DNA from: Streptomyces sp. NBC_01255
Lineage (GTDB): Bacteria > Actinomycetota > Actinomycetes > Streptomycetales > Streptomycetaceae
DNA length: 64,000 bases
Reading direction: 5' to 3'
Assembly (NCBI RefSeq): GCF_036226445.1
Contig: NZ_CP108474.1
Span: 620,001-684,000, forward strand
Position 1 is the stretch's first letter. The number at the start of each line of letters is the position of its first letter. This document shows, in pieces, positions 51,366-59,867 of the stretch. The translations under genes were made by a program, and so were the position numbers. Below the pieces are notes generated by a model. That model had not been told where the DNA came from. It saw only the letters and a list, made by a program, of their open reading frames with translations, and made no database searches.

Positions 51366-52133
51366 GTGACGCTCGCGCCGCCCGCCCCGGAACCCATCAC
51401 CCCGGACTCACCCCATGCCCCGCCGAATCCCCTCCTGACCCAGTCCTGGCTCGACCTGGCCTTCCTCCACTGGCCCGTCGACCGCGACGTGGTCGCCCCG
51501 CTGCTGCCGGCCGGGACCGTTCCGGACACCCTGAACGGTGTGACGTACGTCGGGCTCGTCGCCTTCCGGATGCACCGGGTCGGATGGTTCCGCCTGCCCG
51601 GCGTCCCCTACCTGGGCAGCTTTCCCGAGACGAACGTCCGTCTCTACTCGGTGGACGCGCGGGGCCGCCGCGGGGTGGTGTTCCGTTCGCTCGACGCCTC
51701 GCGACTCGTTCCCGTCGCCTTCGGACGGGCCCTGTTCCGGCTGCCGTACGTGTGGTCGAGGATGGCCGTCCGCCATGACGGCGCCACCGTCACGTACACC
51801 AGCAGCCGGCGCCTGCCGGGGCCGCGCGGCGCGCACAGCCGGATCGTGCTGCGGGTCGGGGAGCGCGTCGAGGCCCCCACGGAGCTCGAACACTTCCTGA
51901 CGGCCCGCTGGGGCATGCACACCGCCTTCTTCGGACGGTCGCTCTACCTCCCGAACGCACACCCGCGCTGGCCGCTCCACCGCGCGGAACTCCTCGCGTG
52001 CGAGGAGGACTTGGTGGAATCGGCGGGGCTCCCCCGGCCGGCCGGTGTGCCCGTGAGCGTGCTGTACTCGCCCGGCGTCCCCGTGGAGTTCGGCCGCCCG
52101 GCCCGACGCCCTGGCGGCATCCCCACGCCATGA
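51366..52133 (+). CDS. DUF2071 (YqjF-like) protein
   Basis: This 255-residue protein begins at GTG 51366 without a clear Shine-Dalgarno. TQSWLDLAFLHWPVDRDVVAPLLPAGTVPDT, GVTYVGLVAFRM and the SFPETNVRLYSVD block are the hallmarks of DUF2071, a conserved actinobacterial and bacilli family of unknown function. RWPLHRAELLACEEDLV closes the domain. It is soluble and stands alone behind the terminator. Confidence 0.83.
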   Translation: MTLAPPAPEPITPDSPHAPPNPLLTQSWLDLAFLHWPVDRDVVAPLLPAGTVPDTLNGVTYVGLVAFRMHRVGWFRLPGVPYLGSFPETNVRLYSVDARGRRGVVFRSLDASRLVPVAFGRALFRLPYVWSRMAVRHDGATVTYTSSRRLPGPRGAHSRIVLRVGERVEAPTELEHFLTARWGMHTAFFGRSLYLPNAHPRWPLHRAELLACEEDLVESAGLPRPAGVPVSVLYSPGVPVEFGRPARRPGGIPTP

Positions 52134-52181
52134 GCGGCTGACGGACGTCCTCACCGTGTTCGACACCGACGTCCGGATCGC

Positions 52182-52493
52182 TCAGAGCCCGTCGCCCCAG
52201 CCGAAGGTGGCGCCGTACGCACGCTGGAACGCGTGCCGGCCCCTGCCTCCGTCGGCGTGGACCCAGGTGAGGGCGATGGCGAACCAGAGCAGGAAGATTC
52301 CACCCACGACACCCAGCGCGAGAAGCTCTCCGAACCACGCGAGAAGGAGCAGCGCGCCGATCACGACGGCCACGCCGATGTGGGCTCCCCGCAGGTCGAT
52401 CGGCGTCGAATTGCGCCGGGCCCGACGCCTCGCGCGCTCGTCGGCGAAACGCCTCTCGCGGACGTCCTCGGGTTCGTTCTCGTCGAAGGTCAC
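52182..52493 (-). CDS. Small two-helix membrane protein, unrecognised
   Basis: This 103-residue protein starts at GTG 52493, with GGGGGAA four bases upstream. A charged N-terminus (about 36 residues, Arg/Glu-rich) is followed by two hydrophobic helices (HIGVAVVIGALLLLAWFGELLAL and VVGGIFLLWFAIALTWVHAD) and a short soluble tail ending GWGDGL. I do not recognise a family. It converges on the DUF2071 gene. Confidence 0.65.
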   Translation of the reverse strand: MTFDENEPEDVRERRFADERARRRARRNSTPIDLRGAHIGVAVVIGALLLLAWFGELLALGVVGGIFLLWFAIALTWVHADGGRGRHAFQRAYGATFGWGDGL

Positions 52494-52585
52494 TGCTTCC
52501 CCCTGAACACGACCGCCGGCCCTCGGCGCAGGACCGTTCCTGCTCCGTGAGACTCCCGACGGACAGACGGGGTTGCCCCGGCCGT

Positions 52586-52618
52586 CGGCACCGTGCAGGG
52601 AGGTACTGCACGGTGCCG
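52586..52618 (-). terminator. Hairpin terminator after small secreted protein gene
   Basis: CGGCACCGTGCAG (52586-52598) and CTGCACGGTGCCG (52606-52618) pair perfectly over 13 bases around a seven-base loop. It is 22 bases downstream of the stop of the gene at 52641. Confidence 0.8.
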
Positions 52619-52640
52619 GTCCGGCGGCGGGGGCGGTCGG

Positions 52641-52943
52641 TCAGGAGATCTCGGGGAGCACGCCGGTGACCGGGGCCGCCAGGTCGGTGAGCTGGCGGAT
52701 CTGGCCCAGCTCGTTCAGGCCGTTGAGGCCGCCCAGCTGGCCCGCGATGCCGGGGAACTGGCCGCGGGACTCCTCGGGGATGCCGGTCGTCGCGACGGCG
52801 TCGAGCTCGCTGATCGGGTTGATGGGCGGGCCGAGCGGGCTGGTGGGGACGACGGCCTGCGCCGCCGACGCGCCGAGGCACGAGAAGGCGGCGGCGACGG
52901 CCAGGACCGAGGAAATACGTCGTGTTGAGGTCATACCCCTCAC
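52641..52943 (-). CDS. Small secreted protein
   Basis: This 100-residue protein (or 97 from ATG 52934) has a signal peptide (TSTRRISSVLAVAAAFSCLGASAAQA) and a mature part of about 70 residues rich in Gly, Leu, Pro and Asn, with the stretch GQLGGLNGLNELGQIRQL. No cysteine occurs in the mature part. Such small exported proteins are common in Streptomyces, and some coat the cell surface; it is not a chaplin or a clear rodlin. Its own terminator follows. Confidence 0.7.
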   Translation of the reverse strand: MRGMTSTRRISSVLAVAAAFSCLGASAAQAVVPTSPLGPPINPISELDAVATTGIPEESRGQFPGIAGQLGGLNGLNELGQIRQLTDLAAPVTGVLPEIS

Positions 52944-53012
52944 AACGGAGCGACGTGCCGACGGACACGGCCCCGCCCCGCTCCCACCGCCCGAACGGGG
53001 GTCCCCTCTCCG

Positions 53013-54293
53013 CTATATCCGCTTCAGGCGCGCCCGCCACGGGCCGTCCGCCGCTTCGAACTGCACCACGAGCGGCCCCTCGGGCAGCGGAACGGTCTCG
53101 CGCCGCTCGCCGATCTCGTTGACGACGTTCTCGTCCTCGGGCAGGGCGGTGTGGTCGTCGTGAGCGGCGAGTTCGTAGATGTTCACGATGAGGTTGTCGT
53201 CGCCGCGGTAGCGGATGGCGAGGTCGGCCGCTCCCCCCGTGTGCAGCAGTACCTCGGGGCCGCGGAACTCCACCTCCTCCTCCGTCAGACGGAGGGCCGC
53301 CGCCAGCGGCGACACCTCCACCCGCCACGGCCCTTCCGCCTCCAGCCTCATACGGAGAGGCCCGTTCCCGGGGACGGTGGCGAGCACCCGGCCCCGGAAG
53401 TCGTCCTCGGTGCTGTTGACGAGGTTGTCCGTCTCCTTGTTCCGCCGGTCGAGGACCGTCAGGCCGGTGTACCCGTCGCCCCGTACGTCGAGCTGAACGA
53501 CGACCGGCCCCGGCGGGAGCCCACTCACGGTGATCACGTCGTTGTCCCGGCCGGTCTGTGTGTACGGCGCGAAGACGGGCCCGTACGACCAGACGGGTCC
53601 GTACGACGGCTGCCGGTCCGCCGCGACGGGAACGGCCGCCGGTACGACGGGGGGCGTCGGCGGCAGAGGAGGAAGCGCGAAGGCCGGCGCGGGCGGTGCC
53701 TGCGGTACCTGCAGGGCCTGCGGGGGCAGTGGGGCCTGCGGGGCCTGCGGGGGCAGTGGCAGCACTGACACCGGCACCGCCACCGCCACCGCTGGCGCGA
53801 CCGGCTGTGCCACGTCCACGCCGTGGTCCCTGGCCAGCCCCGCGAGGCCGTTCGCGTATCCCTGGCCCACCGCGCGGAACTTCCAGCCGCCCGCCCGCCG
53901 GTACAGCTCCGCCAGCACCATCGCCGTCTCTCCGGCGCCGTCCGTCACGTCGTACCGCGCGACCGATGTGCCGTCGGGGGCGAACGCCTCCACCGACAGC
54001 CCGGCGACGTCCCGCATCGTGACGCCGTTCCCCGTCGACCCGACCACCAGGACACGGGCGATCCGGTCCTCGACCGCGGTGAGGCCGACGTCCAGCCACG
54101 CCGTGCCGTCGCCCGGCTCCGTCAGCCGCACCGCCCCGGACGGATGCAGCGGCGCCCCGTGGAAGACGACGTCTCCGTCACCTCCCACCGCCCCGGCCTC
54201 CGTGAGCAGCAGGGCCATCGCGTCCACGCCGCCGCCCCGTACGGCGATCCGCAGCGGGACGGACGGCACGAAGCCATTGCCTCCCTTGATCAT
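53013..54293 (-). CDS. TerD family protein with duplicated C-terminal beta domain
   Basis: From ATG 54293 (MIKGGNG) the protein has 426 residues. The first 170 form a TerD calcium-binding domain (LTAVEDRIARVLVVGST, LSVEAFAPDGTSVARYDVTD, AMVLAELYRRAGGWKFRAVGQGYANGLAGLARDHG). A Pro/Gln/Ala linker with PQAP repeats follows (about 175-245). The last 180 residues contain two similar beta units, each with an acidic YxGDD/RGDGY loop and ending GPWR. TerD proteins bind calcium and accompany tellurite and stress responses. The C-terminal units are not a family I can name. The start codon could also be GTG 54302. Confidence 0.87.
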   Translation of the reverse strand: MIKGGNGFVPSVPLRIAVRGGGVDAMALLLTEAGAVGGDGDVVFHGAPLHPSGAVRLTEPGDGTAWLDVGLTAVEDRIARVLVVGSTGNGVTMRDVAGLSVEAFAPDGTSVARYDVTDGAGETAMVLAELYRRAGGWKFRAVGQGYANGLAGLARDHGVDVAQPVAPAVAVAVPVSVLPLPPQAPQAPLPPQALQVPQAPPAPAFALPPLPPTPPVVPAAVPVAADRQPSYGPVWSYGPVFAPYTQTGRDNDVITVSGLPPGPVVVQLDVRGDGYTGLTVLDRRNKETDNLVNSTEDDFRGRVLATVPGNGPLRMRLEAEGPWRVEVSPLAAALRLTEEEVEFRGPEVLLHTGGAADLAIRYRGDDNLIVNIYELAAHDDHTALPEDENVVNEIGERRETVPLPEGPLVVQFEAADGPWRARLKRI

Positions 54294-54408
54294 CGACCCC
54301 ACGGCTCGGCGGCCCTTCCCCTCGTGTCCCCACCCTTGTCGATCACAGAGCGATCCTGCATTCGAGGGCGCCCGCGAGGCAAGGCCCCTCGTCGGCGGGG
54401 CCGGTGGG

Positions 54409-54867
54409 TCAGGCTCCGGCGAGCTCGGCGTTGGCGCGCTCCGTGACCAGGGTCAGCACGCGGCCCGCGACCGCGAGGTCCTCGGCCGGAATGCCGGCGT
54501 ACAGCCTGGCGGAGACCTCGGCGGACTCGGCGGAGGTGGTTTCGTCCAGCTCCCGTCCGGCCTCCGTGAGCCTCAGCCGGGACGGGTCCGCCGGGTCCTC
54601 TTCCAGCAGTGTGCCGGCGGTCAGCTCGTCGACGACACCGCGTACGAGCGACTCGTCGGTCTTCAGCGAGTCGTTGACGTCGGCGACGAGCGCGTCACGG
54701 GCGATGGACCCGCCCGCGGCCACGACGGCCCGGATGGTCACGCTCTGGTGGTACGTAAGACCGTGGCGGGTCAGCACGCCCTCCAGGACGGCGCGCGCGG
54801 CGAAGAAGGCCAGGGCGACGGTCCGGCCGTTGGCCGTCGGCGCGGGGGTGATGGGTGTGGTGGTCAT
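54409..54867 (-). CDS. MarR-like winged-helix protein
   Basis: This 152-residue protein has a central winged-helix region: LTYHQSVTIRAVVAAGG, then DALVADVNDSLKTDESLVRGVVDELTAGTLLEEDP and RLRLTEAGRELDE. The order of helices and wing is that of MarR regulators, but the recognition helix is atypical. It overlaps the upstream MarR gene by ATGA and so is cotranscribed with it. The two may form heterodimers, or the second may act as antirepressor. Confidence 0.8.
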   Translation of the reverse strand: MTTTPITPAPTANGRTVALAFFAARAVLEGVLTRHGLTYHQSVTIRAVVAAGGSIARDALVADVNDSLKTDESLVRGVVDELTAGTLLEEDPADPSRLRLTEAGRELDETTSAESAEVSARLYAGIPAEDLAVAGRVLTLVTERANAELAGA

Positions 54868-55346
54868 GACTGCTCCTCGTCGTTCTCGGTGTGCGGATCA
54901 AGGGGTACGTCGAGCAGGGTCGCCAGCTCGCGGGTGAACTGCCGTGTGCGCGGGCCGTCCTGTCCCCCGAGCGGCTCCAGCAACTGGTCGAGGAGGCCCT
55001 GGACCACCGTGATGGCGCGGCGCGTGACGTCGTGCCCCTCCTCGGTGAGCGACAGCTGCACGGCGCGCGGGTCGTCCGGGTCCCGGGTGCGGGCGACGAG
55101 CCCTGCGGTCTCCAGGGCGCGGGCCAGCTTGGACACGTAGAGCGCTTCGAGCCCCGTGTGGTCGGCGAGGCGGCGCTGGCTGGGCCGGAGCCCGGAGCGC
55201 GCCATGCCGTACAGCGAGGCCATCAGCGCGTACTGCGCATGGGTCAGGCCCAGCGGTGCGACCGCCCGGTCGACGGCGACCCGCCACTTCATCGACAGAC
55301 GCCAGACCAGAAATCCCGCCGTGGCGCCCTCAGTTGCTCTGCTCAC
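54864..55346 (-). CDS. MarR family transcriptional regulator
   Basis: From GTG 55346 the protein has 160 residues. LVWRLSMKWRVAVDRAVAPLGLTHAQYALMASLYG, the recognition helix LEALYVSKLARALETAGLVAR and wing DPDDPRAVQLSLTEEG are typical MarR. There is no Shine-Dalgarno, and a TACTGT -10-like element lies 12-17 bases before the start, so the transcript may be nearly leaderless. A perfect inverted repeat at 55360-55374 sits in this promoter and suggests autoregulation. It is divergent from helR across 185 bases. Confidence 0.87.
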   Translation of the reverse strand: MSRATEGATAGFLVWRLSMKWRVAVDRAVAPLGLTHAQYALMASLYGMARSGLRPSQRRLADHTGLEALYVSKLARALETAGLVARTRDPDDPRAVQLSLTEEGHDVTRRAITVVQGLLDQLLEPLGGQDGPRTRQFTRELATLLDVPLDPHTENDEEQS

Positions 55347-55359
55347 ATCGAGATACAGT

Positions 55360-55387
55360 ACATAGCTACTATGTCCATGGCTACTAT
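55360..55387. promoter_or_regulatory. MarR-type operator in the marR promoter
   Basis: ACATAG-CTA-CTATGT (55360-55374) is a perfect inverted repeat, and GCTACTAT is repeated directly at 55365-55372 and 55380-55387 (15 bp apart). It is AT-rich and lies 14 bases before the marR start. Size and symmetry match MarR sites. Confidence 0.65.
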
Positions 55388-55488
55388 TTTCTCGCCGATG
55401 TGCGCGGCGGGTGGTGCGGAAGAGGGGGTGGGAGGGGCGGCAAGAGGACGTACGCACTCCTTGCCACTTACAACTTATAGCGCACAGG

Positions 55489-55508
55489 GGGGCTTGCGGC
55501 AAGGCCCC
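55489..55508 (+). promoter_or_regulatory. Rifamycin-associated element (RAE) upstream of helR
   Basis: GGGGCTTGCGGCAAGGCCCC is the inverted repeat known as the rifamycin-associated element, found before rifamycin-inducible resistance genes in actinobacteria. It ends 23 bases before the helR ATG. The AT-rich TTATAG at 55475-55480 just before it may be the -10 element, so the RAE lies in the early transcribed region. Confidence 0.88.
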
Positions 55509-55531
55509 GGTGATACCTCAGAATCCTCGAC

Positions 55532-57715
55532 ATGACCCCCCTGATCACCAGCGCGTTCGACCTTCCCGACCGACTCTCCCCCAAGGCCGACCCGGCGCTG
55601 ATCGCCGGTGACGAGAAGCACTTCGCGGACATCGCGGAAAGCCTCGACCAGGTGATCGCCGAACTGTCCGACCGGCTCGACGCCGAGCTGAAGGCCCCCG
55701 GCGGCGTCGGCCGTGAGGCGATGGAGCGGGACTTGGAGGTCCACCGGCTGACCGCACGCCTGCGCGCGCTGCGCCGCTTCGGCCTGGACCTGTGTCTCGG
55801 GCACATGGTCGCCGCGGACGGTTCCGAGCCCCTGTACGTCGGGCGGCTCGGTCTCACCGACAGTTCGGGGCGCCGGCTGCTCATCGACTGGCGCTCCCCC
55901 GCGGCCGAGCCGTTCTTCGGCGCGACCCACGGCAACCCGATGGGTCTCGCGAGCCGCCGCAGGTACCGCTGGACCGGCGGCCGGATCAGCGACTACTGGG
56001 ACGAGGTGTTCACCCAGGACGCGTTCGTCGGGCACGCCGCCCTCGACGACCAGTCGGCCTTCATCGCGAGCCTCGGCAACAACCGCTCGGCCCGGATGCG
56101 TGACGTCCTCGGCACCATCCAGTCCGACCAGGACGCCATCATCCGTGCGGGATCCCGCGGCGCTCTCGTCGTCGACGGCGGCCCCGGTACGGGCAAGACC
56201 GTCGTCGCGCTCCACCGCTCCGCCTATCTCCTCTACTCCGACCCCCGTCTCGGTCACCGTCGTGGCGGTGTGCTCTTCGTCGGCCCCCACGACCCGTACC
56301 TGGCGTACGTCGCCGACGTCCTCCCCAGCCTCGGCGAGGAGGGCGTGCGGACGTGCACCCTGCGGGACCTCGTCCCCGAGGGGGCTTCGGCGCCGGGCGA
56401 GGCCGACGCGGAGGTCGCCCGCCTGAAGTCGTCCGCGGACATGGTGAAGGCGATCGAGAAGGCCGTCCGCTTCTACGAGGATCCGCCGGCCGAGGGGATG
56501 CCGGTCACCACGCCGTGGGCGGAGATGTGGCTGAGCGCGGAGGAATGGGTCGAGGCGTTCCAGGCGCCGGGGCCCAGCACTCCGCACAACGAGGCACGGG
56601 ACCTGATCTGGGAGGAGCTGGCCACGATCCTGTGGGACAAGTTCGACGCGGACGGGCACGCGGGCGGCGACGGGGACGGCGGTGACGCCGTGTCGCCCGA
56701 GCAGTTCCGCAGGGCGCTGCTGCACGACAAGGAGCTGGTCGGCACGCTCCATCGCGCGTGGCCGCTCCTCGAACCCGCCGACGTCGTCGGCGACCTGTGG
56801 ACGGTCCCGGCCTACCTGCGGATGTGTGCTCCCTGGCTCGACCGCGACGAGGTCCGGACGCTGCGGCGCGAGGACCCGCACGCCTGGACGGTGTCGGACC
56901 TGCCGCTGCTCGACGCGGCACGGCAGCGGCTCGGCGACCCGAAGGCGTCGCAGCGCAAGCGCCGGCACGACGCCACCGTCGCCGCCGAGCGCGAGCGCAT
57001 GGCCGGCGTCATCAGCGACATCGTCGAGGCCGATGCCGACGGCGAGGGTGCGGTGACCATGCTGCGCGGCCGTGACCTCCAGGACAGCCTGATCGACGGG
57101 ACCGCGCTGCCCGGCGCCGACGTGGACCCGCTGGCCGGGCCGTTCGCGCACGTCGTCGTGGACGAGGCGCAGGAGCTGACCGACGCGGAGTGGCAGATGC
57201 TGCTGATCCGCTGCCCGTCGCGGAGCTTCACCATCGTCGGTGACCGCGCGCAGGCCAGGCACGGGTTCACCGAGTCGTGGCGGGAGCGGCTGGAGCGGGT
57301 CGGGATCGACCGTATCGACGTGGCGTCGCTCAGCGTCAACTACCGGACGCCGGAGGAGGTCATGACGGAGGCCGAGCCGGTGATCCGGGCCGCGCTGCCC
57401 GACGCCAACGTGCCGAGCTCTATCCGCAGCAGCGGCATCCCGGTCGTCCACGGGTCCCTCGCGGAGCTCGACTCGGTGCTCGGCACCTGGCTCGCCGAGA
57501 ACGCCGATGGGATCGCCTGCGTCATCGGTGACCCCACCTTCCCTGCGACGGCCCGCGTGCGGTCGCTGACCCCTCAGTTGTCGAAGGGGCTGGAGTTCGA
57601 CCTGGTCGTCCTCGTCGATCCCGAGACGTACGGCGAGGGCATCGAGGGCGCGGTCGACCGCTATGTCGCCATGACCCGGGCGACCCAGCGGCTCGTCATC
57701 CTCACGAGCTCCTGA
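55532..57715 (+). CDS. helR: HelR, RNA polymerase-associated helicase-like ATPase (rifamycin protection)
   Basis: This 727-residue SF1 helicase-like ATPase has an N-terminal helical arm (DEKHFADIAESLDQVIAELSDRL), the Walker A GGPGTGKTVVALHR near residue 219, Walker B VVVDEAQELTDAEW near 540, VGDRAQARHGF and a C-terminal LSKGLEFDLVVLVDPE, TRATQRLVILT. Length and the actinobacterial DWRSPAAEPFF block agree with HelR/HelD-type RNA polymerase factors. HelR is reported to displace rifamycin from RNA polymerase, and the RAE immediately upstream supports rifamycin-inducible expression. It shares 14 bases at its 3-prime end with the convergent kinase gene. Confidence 0.93.
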   Translation: MTPLITSAFDLPDRLSPKADPALIAGDEKHFADIAESLDQVIAELSDRLDAELKAPGGVGREAMERDLEVHRLTARLRALRRFGLDLCLGHMVAADGSEPLYVGRLGLTDSSGRRLLIDWRSPAAEPFFGATHGNPMGLASRRRYRWTGGRISDYWDEVFTQDAFVGHAALDDQSAFIASLGNNRSARMRDVLGTIQSDQDAIIRAGSRGALVVDGGPGTGKTVVALHRSAYLLYSDPRLGHRRGGVLFVGPHDPYLAYVADVLPSLGEEGVRTCTLRDLVPEGASAPGEADAEVARLKSSADMVKAIEKAVRFYEDPPAEGMPVTTPWAEMWLSAEEWVEAFQAPGPSTPHNEARDLIWEELATILWDKFDADGHAGGDGDGGDAVSPEQFRRALLHDKELVGTLHRAWPLLEPADVVGDLWTVPAYLRMCAPWLDRDEVRTLRREDPHAWTVSDLPLLDAARQRLGDPKASQRKRRHDATVAAERERMAGVISDIVEADADGEGAVTMLRGRDLQDSLIDGTALPGADVDPLAGPFAHVVVDEAQELTDAEWQMLLIRCPSRSFTIVGDRAQARHGFTESWRERLERVGIDRIDVASLSVNYRTPEEVMTEAEPVIRAALPDANVPSSIRSSGIPVVHGSLAELDSVLGTWLAENADGIACVIGDPTFPATARVRSLTPQLSKGLEFDLVVLVDPETYGEGIEGAVDRYVAMTRATQRLVILTSS

Positions 57716-59174
57716 GGCCGGCGGGCGGCAGGCGGAGCGTGAAGCGCGCGCCGCCGCCGGGGGCCTGTCCGACGGTCAGGTCCCCGCCGTGGCGGCGGGC
57801 CACGTCGCGGGCGATGGCGAGGCCGAGACCCGCGCCGCCGTCGTCCCGGGTCCTGGCGTCGTCGAGGCGGACGAAGCGCTCGAAGACGCGGTCGCGTTCG
57901 GCCTCGGGGACGCCGGGGCCGTCGTCGTCCACGCGCAGCAGGACACCGCCGTCCGTCACGCCTACGGTGGCGGTGATCCGGGTGTCCGCGTGCCGCTGGG
58001 CGTTGTCGAGGAGGTTGCCGATCACCCGGGCGAGCTGCTGCCGGGAGCCGGAGACGACCGCCCCGGCGTCGGCTTCGACTCCGGGTTCGAGCGCGACGGC
58101 TCCTGCTCCGGCCTCGACCCGTACGCGGATCCGGTCGCCGGTCCGCTGGGCGACCTCCCCGGCCAGCAGCTCCCCCAGGTCCACCCGCCCGTCGCCCGGC
58201 CGCTCCCCGGCGTCCAGGCGGGCGAGGAGGAGCAGGTCGGCGGCGAGGTGCTGGAGCCGGACGGTGTCCTCCACGGCGCCGGGCAGGTCGAGCAGGTCGG
58301 GGTGGGCCGCCGCGACCTCCAGCTGGGTGCGCAGGCTGGCGATCGGGCTGCGCAGTTCGTGGGAGGCGTCGGCGACGAACCTGCGCTGGCGTTCCACGGA
58401 GGCTTCGAGGGCGGTGAGCGTCTCGTTGGTCGTACGGGCCAGCCGGGCGACCTCGTCACCGCTGACGGGCTCCGGGACCCGTCTGCTCAGGTCGGCGGAG
58501 GCGGTGATCGCGGCCATCTCGCGACGGATGTCCTCGACGGGCCGCAGGGCGCGGCGGGTCACGAGCCAGGTCACGACGGCCACCACGCCGAGGAGGAGGG
58601 GCAGTCCGGTCATCATCGCGACGGCCGCCGTGCCGACGGTGGACTGGCGGCCCGCGAGGGACGCCCCGGCATAGACGAGCACGGTCTCGTCGCGCGGGTC
58701 CGTGGCCTCGACCTGGCTGAACCGGTACGTGGCGTCCTCACCGTCGACGGTGGCGCGGCCCTCGCCGTGCCAGGTGGTCTCGCCGACGCTGCCGGCTTCG
58801 GGGTCGTCCGCGTCGTCGTCGTCATCGCGGCCTGTGCCGGGGCTCGGCGCCGGGGTGACACCGGGGACGCCGGTGCCGCTGATCGCCTCCAGGTCCTCGC
58901 TCACCGCGAGCAGCCGGCCGTCCCGGTCGACGACCTGGACGGGGTGGTCCTCGGCATCGGGCAGTTCGAGCTCCGCGTACGGGGTGCCCGCCGCGATCTG
59001 GGACGCGACCCGGCGCGCGGCGGCGTCGGCCTCGGCGTCGGCCTGCCCGCCGAGGTTGCTGCGGAGCGCGAGGAGGACGGCGATGCCCGCCGCGATCAGG
59101 GCGACGGCGACGACCAGGGTCGCGCCGAGGGTCGCCTTCGCCCGGACGGAGCCGAAGGGGCGCCGGCGGCTCAC
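57702..59174 (-). CDS. Sensor histidine kinase (HAMP, two-component)
   Basis: This 490-residue kinase starts at GTG 59174 inside the stop of the response regulator (GTGA). Helix 1 is ATLGATLVVAVALIAAGIAVLLAL, followed by an acidic extracellular domain of about 145 residues (a Gly-Arg-Asp-Asp-Asp-rich loop), helix 2 AVAMMTGLPLLLGVVAVVTWLV, and HAMP. The H-box is VADASHELRSPIASL, the N-box NLLDNAQRHADT, and DDDGPGVP plus GAGLGLAIARDVARRHGG complete the ATPase. The acidic sensor domain suggests cation or antimicrobial peptide sensing, as inference. It probably controls the divergent PepSY gene through the partner regulator. Confidence 0.93.
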   Translation of the reverse strand: MSRRRPFGSVRAKATLGATLVVAVALIAAGIAVLLALRSNLGGQADAEADAAARRVASQIAAGTPYAELELPDAEDHPVQVVDRDGRLLAVSEDLEAISGTGVPGVTPAPSPGTGRDDDDDADDPEAGSVGETTWHGEGRATVDGEDATYRFSQVEATDPRDETVLVYAGASLAGRQSTVGTAAVAMMTGLPLLLGVVAVVTWLVTRRALRPVEDIRREMAAITASADLSRRVPEPVSGDEVARLARTTNETLTALEASVERQRRFVADASHELRSPIASLRTQLEVAAAHPDLLDLPGAVEDTVRLQHLAADLLLLARLDAGERPGDGRVDLGELLAGEVAQRTGDRIRVRVEAGAGAVALEPGVEADAGAVVSGSRQQLARVIGNLLDNAQRHADTRITATVGVTDGGVLLRVDDDGPGVPEAERDRVFERFVRLDDARTRDDGGAGLGLAIARDVARRHGGDLTVGQAPGGGARFTLRLPPAGLRSS

Positions 59175-59833
59175 TGCGCCTCCAGGCGGTAGCCGGCTCC
59201 GCGGACGGTACGGATCAGGTCGGCGCCGAGTTTGCGGCGCAGCGTCCTGACGTACACCTCGACGATGTTCGGGTCGCCTTCGTAGGCGAAGTCCCAGACG
59301 TGGGCGAGGATCTCGCTCTTGGAGACGACCTCCCCTGCACGTACGGCGAGCTGCTCCAGGACGGCGAACTCCTTCGCCGCGAGCGGGACCTCCGTCCCCT
59401 CGCGGAAGACCCTGCGCGCGGTGGTCTCGACCCTCAGCGTGCCGAGGTCCAGCACCGGCGAGCCGCCGGCTCCGGTCCTGCGGCGCAGGAGCGCCCGGAT
59501 CCGGGCGACGAGGACGACGTACGAGAACGGTTTGGTGAGGTAGTCGTCGGCGCCCGTGTCGAGGCCCTCGGCCTCGTCGTACTCGCCGTCCTTGGCGGTG
59601 AGCATCAGGATCGGGACGTCGTTGCCCGCGGCGCGGAGGGTGGCGCAGACGCGGTAGCCGTTCATGCCGGGCAGCATGATGTCGAGCACCACCAGGTCGT
59701 ACGGTTCGGCGGACGCCTGGTGCAGGCCTTCGAGCCCGTCGTGGACGACGTCCACGGCGAAGCCCTCGGCCCGCAGGCCCTTCGCCAGGGACAGGGCGAG
59801 GCGTCTTTCGTCTTCCACGATCAGCAGCCGCAT
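59171..59833 (-). CDS. OmpR/PhoB family response regulator
   Basis: From ATG 59833 the 220-residue protein has a receiver domain (LLIVEDERRLA acidic pair, phospho-Asp in LVVLDIMLPGMNG, LTAKD, and the lysine in YLTKPFSY) and a C-terminal winged helix ending VEVYVRTLRRKLGADLIRTVRGAGYRLE. GTG 59839 is an alternative start. The kinase follows with a four-base overlap. Three phased CTTCAG repeats lie between it and the PepSY gene. Confidence 0.94.
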   Translation of the reverse strand: MRLLIVEDERRLALSLAKGLRAEGFAVDVVHDGLEGLHQASAEPYDLVVLDIMLPGMNGYRVCATLRAAGNDVPILMLTAKDGEYDEAEGLDTGADDYLTKPFSYVVLVARIRALLRRRTGAGGSPVLDLGTLRVETTARRVFREGTEVPLAAKEFAVLEQLAVRAGEVVSKSEILAHVWDFAYEGDPNIVEVYVRTLRRKLGADLIRTVRGAGYRLEAQ

Positions 59834-59867
59834 GCGCACCAGCTTCGCAAACGGAAGCTGAAGCCGC

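Noticed and set aside
55461..55480. TTGCCA and TTATAG as a -35/-10 pair for helR
   Set aside because: Only eight bases separate them, so they cannot be one promoter; TTATAG alone may be a -10.
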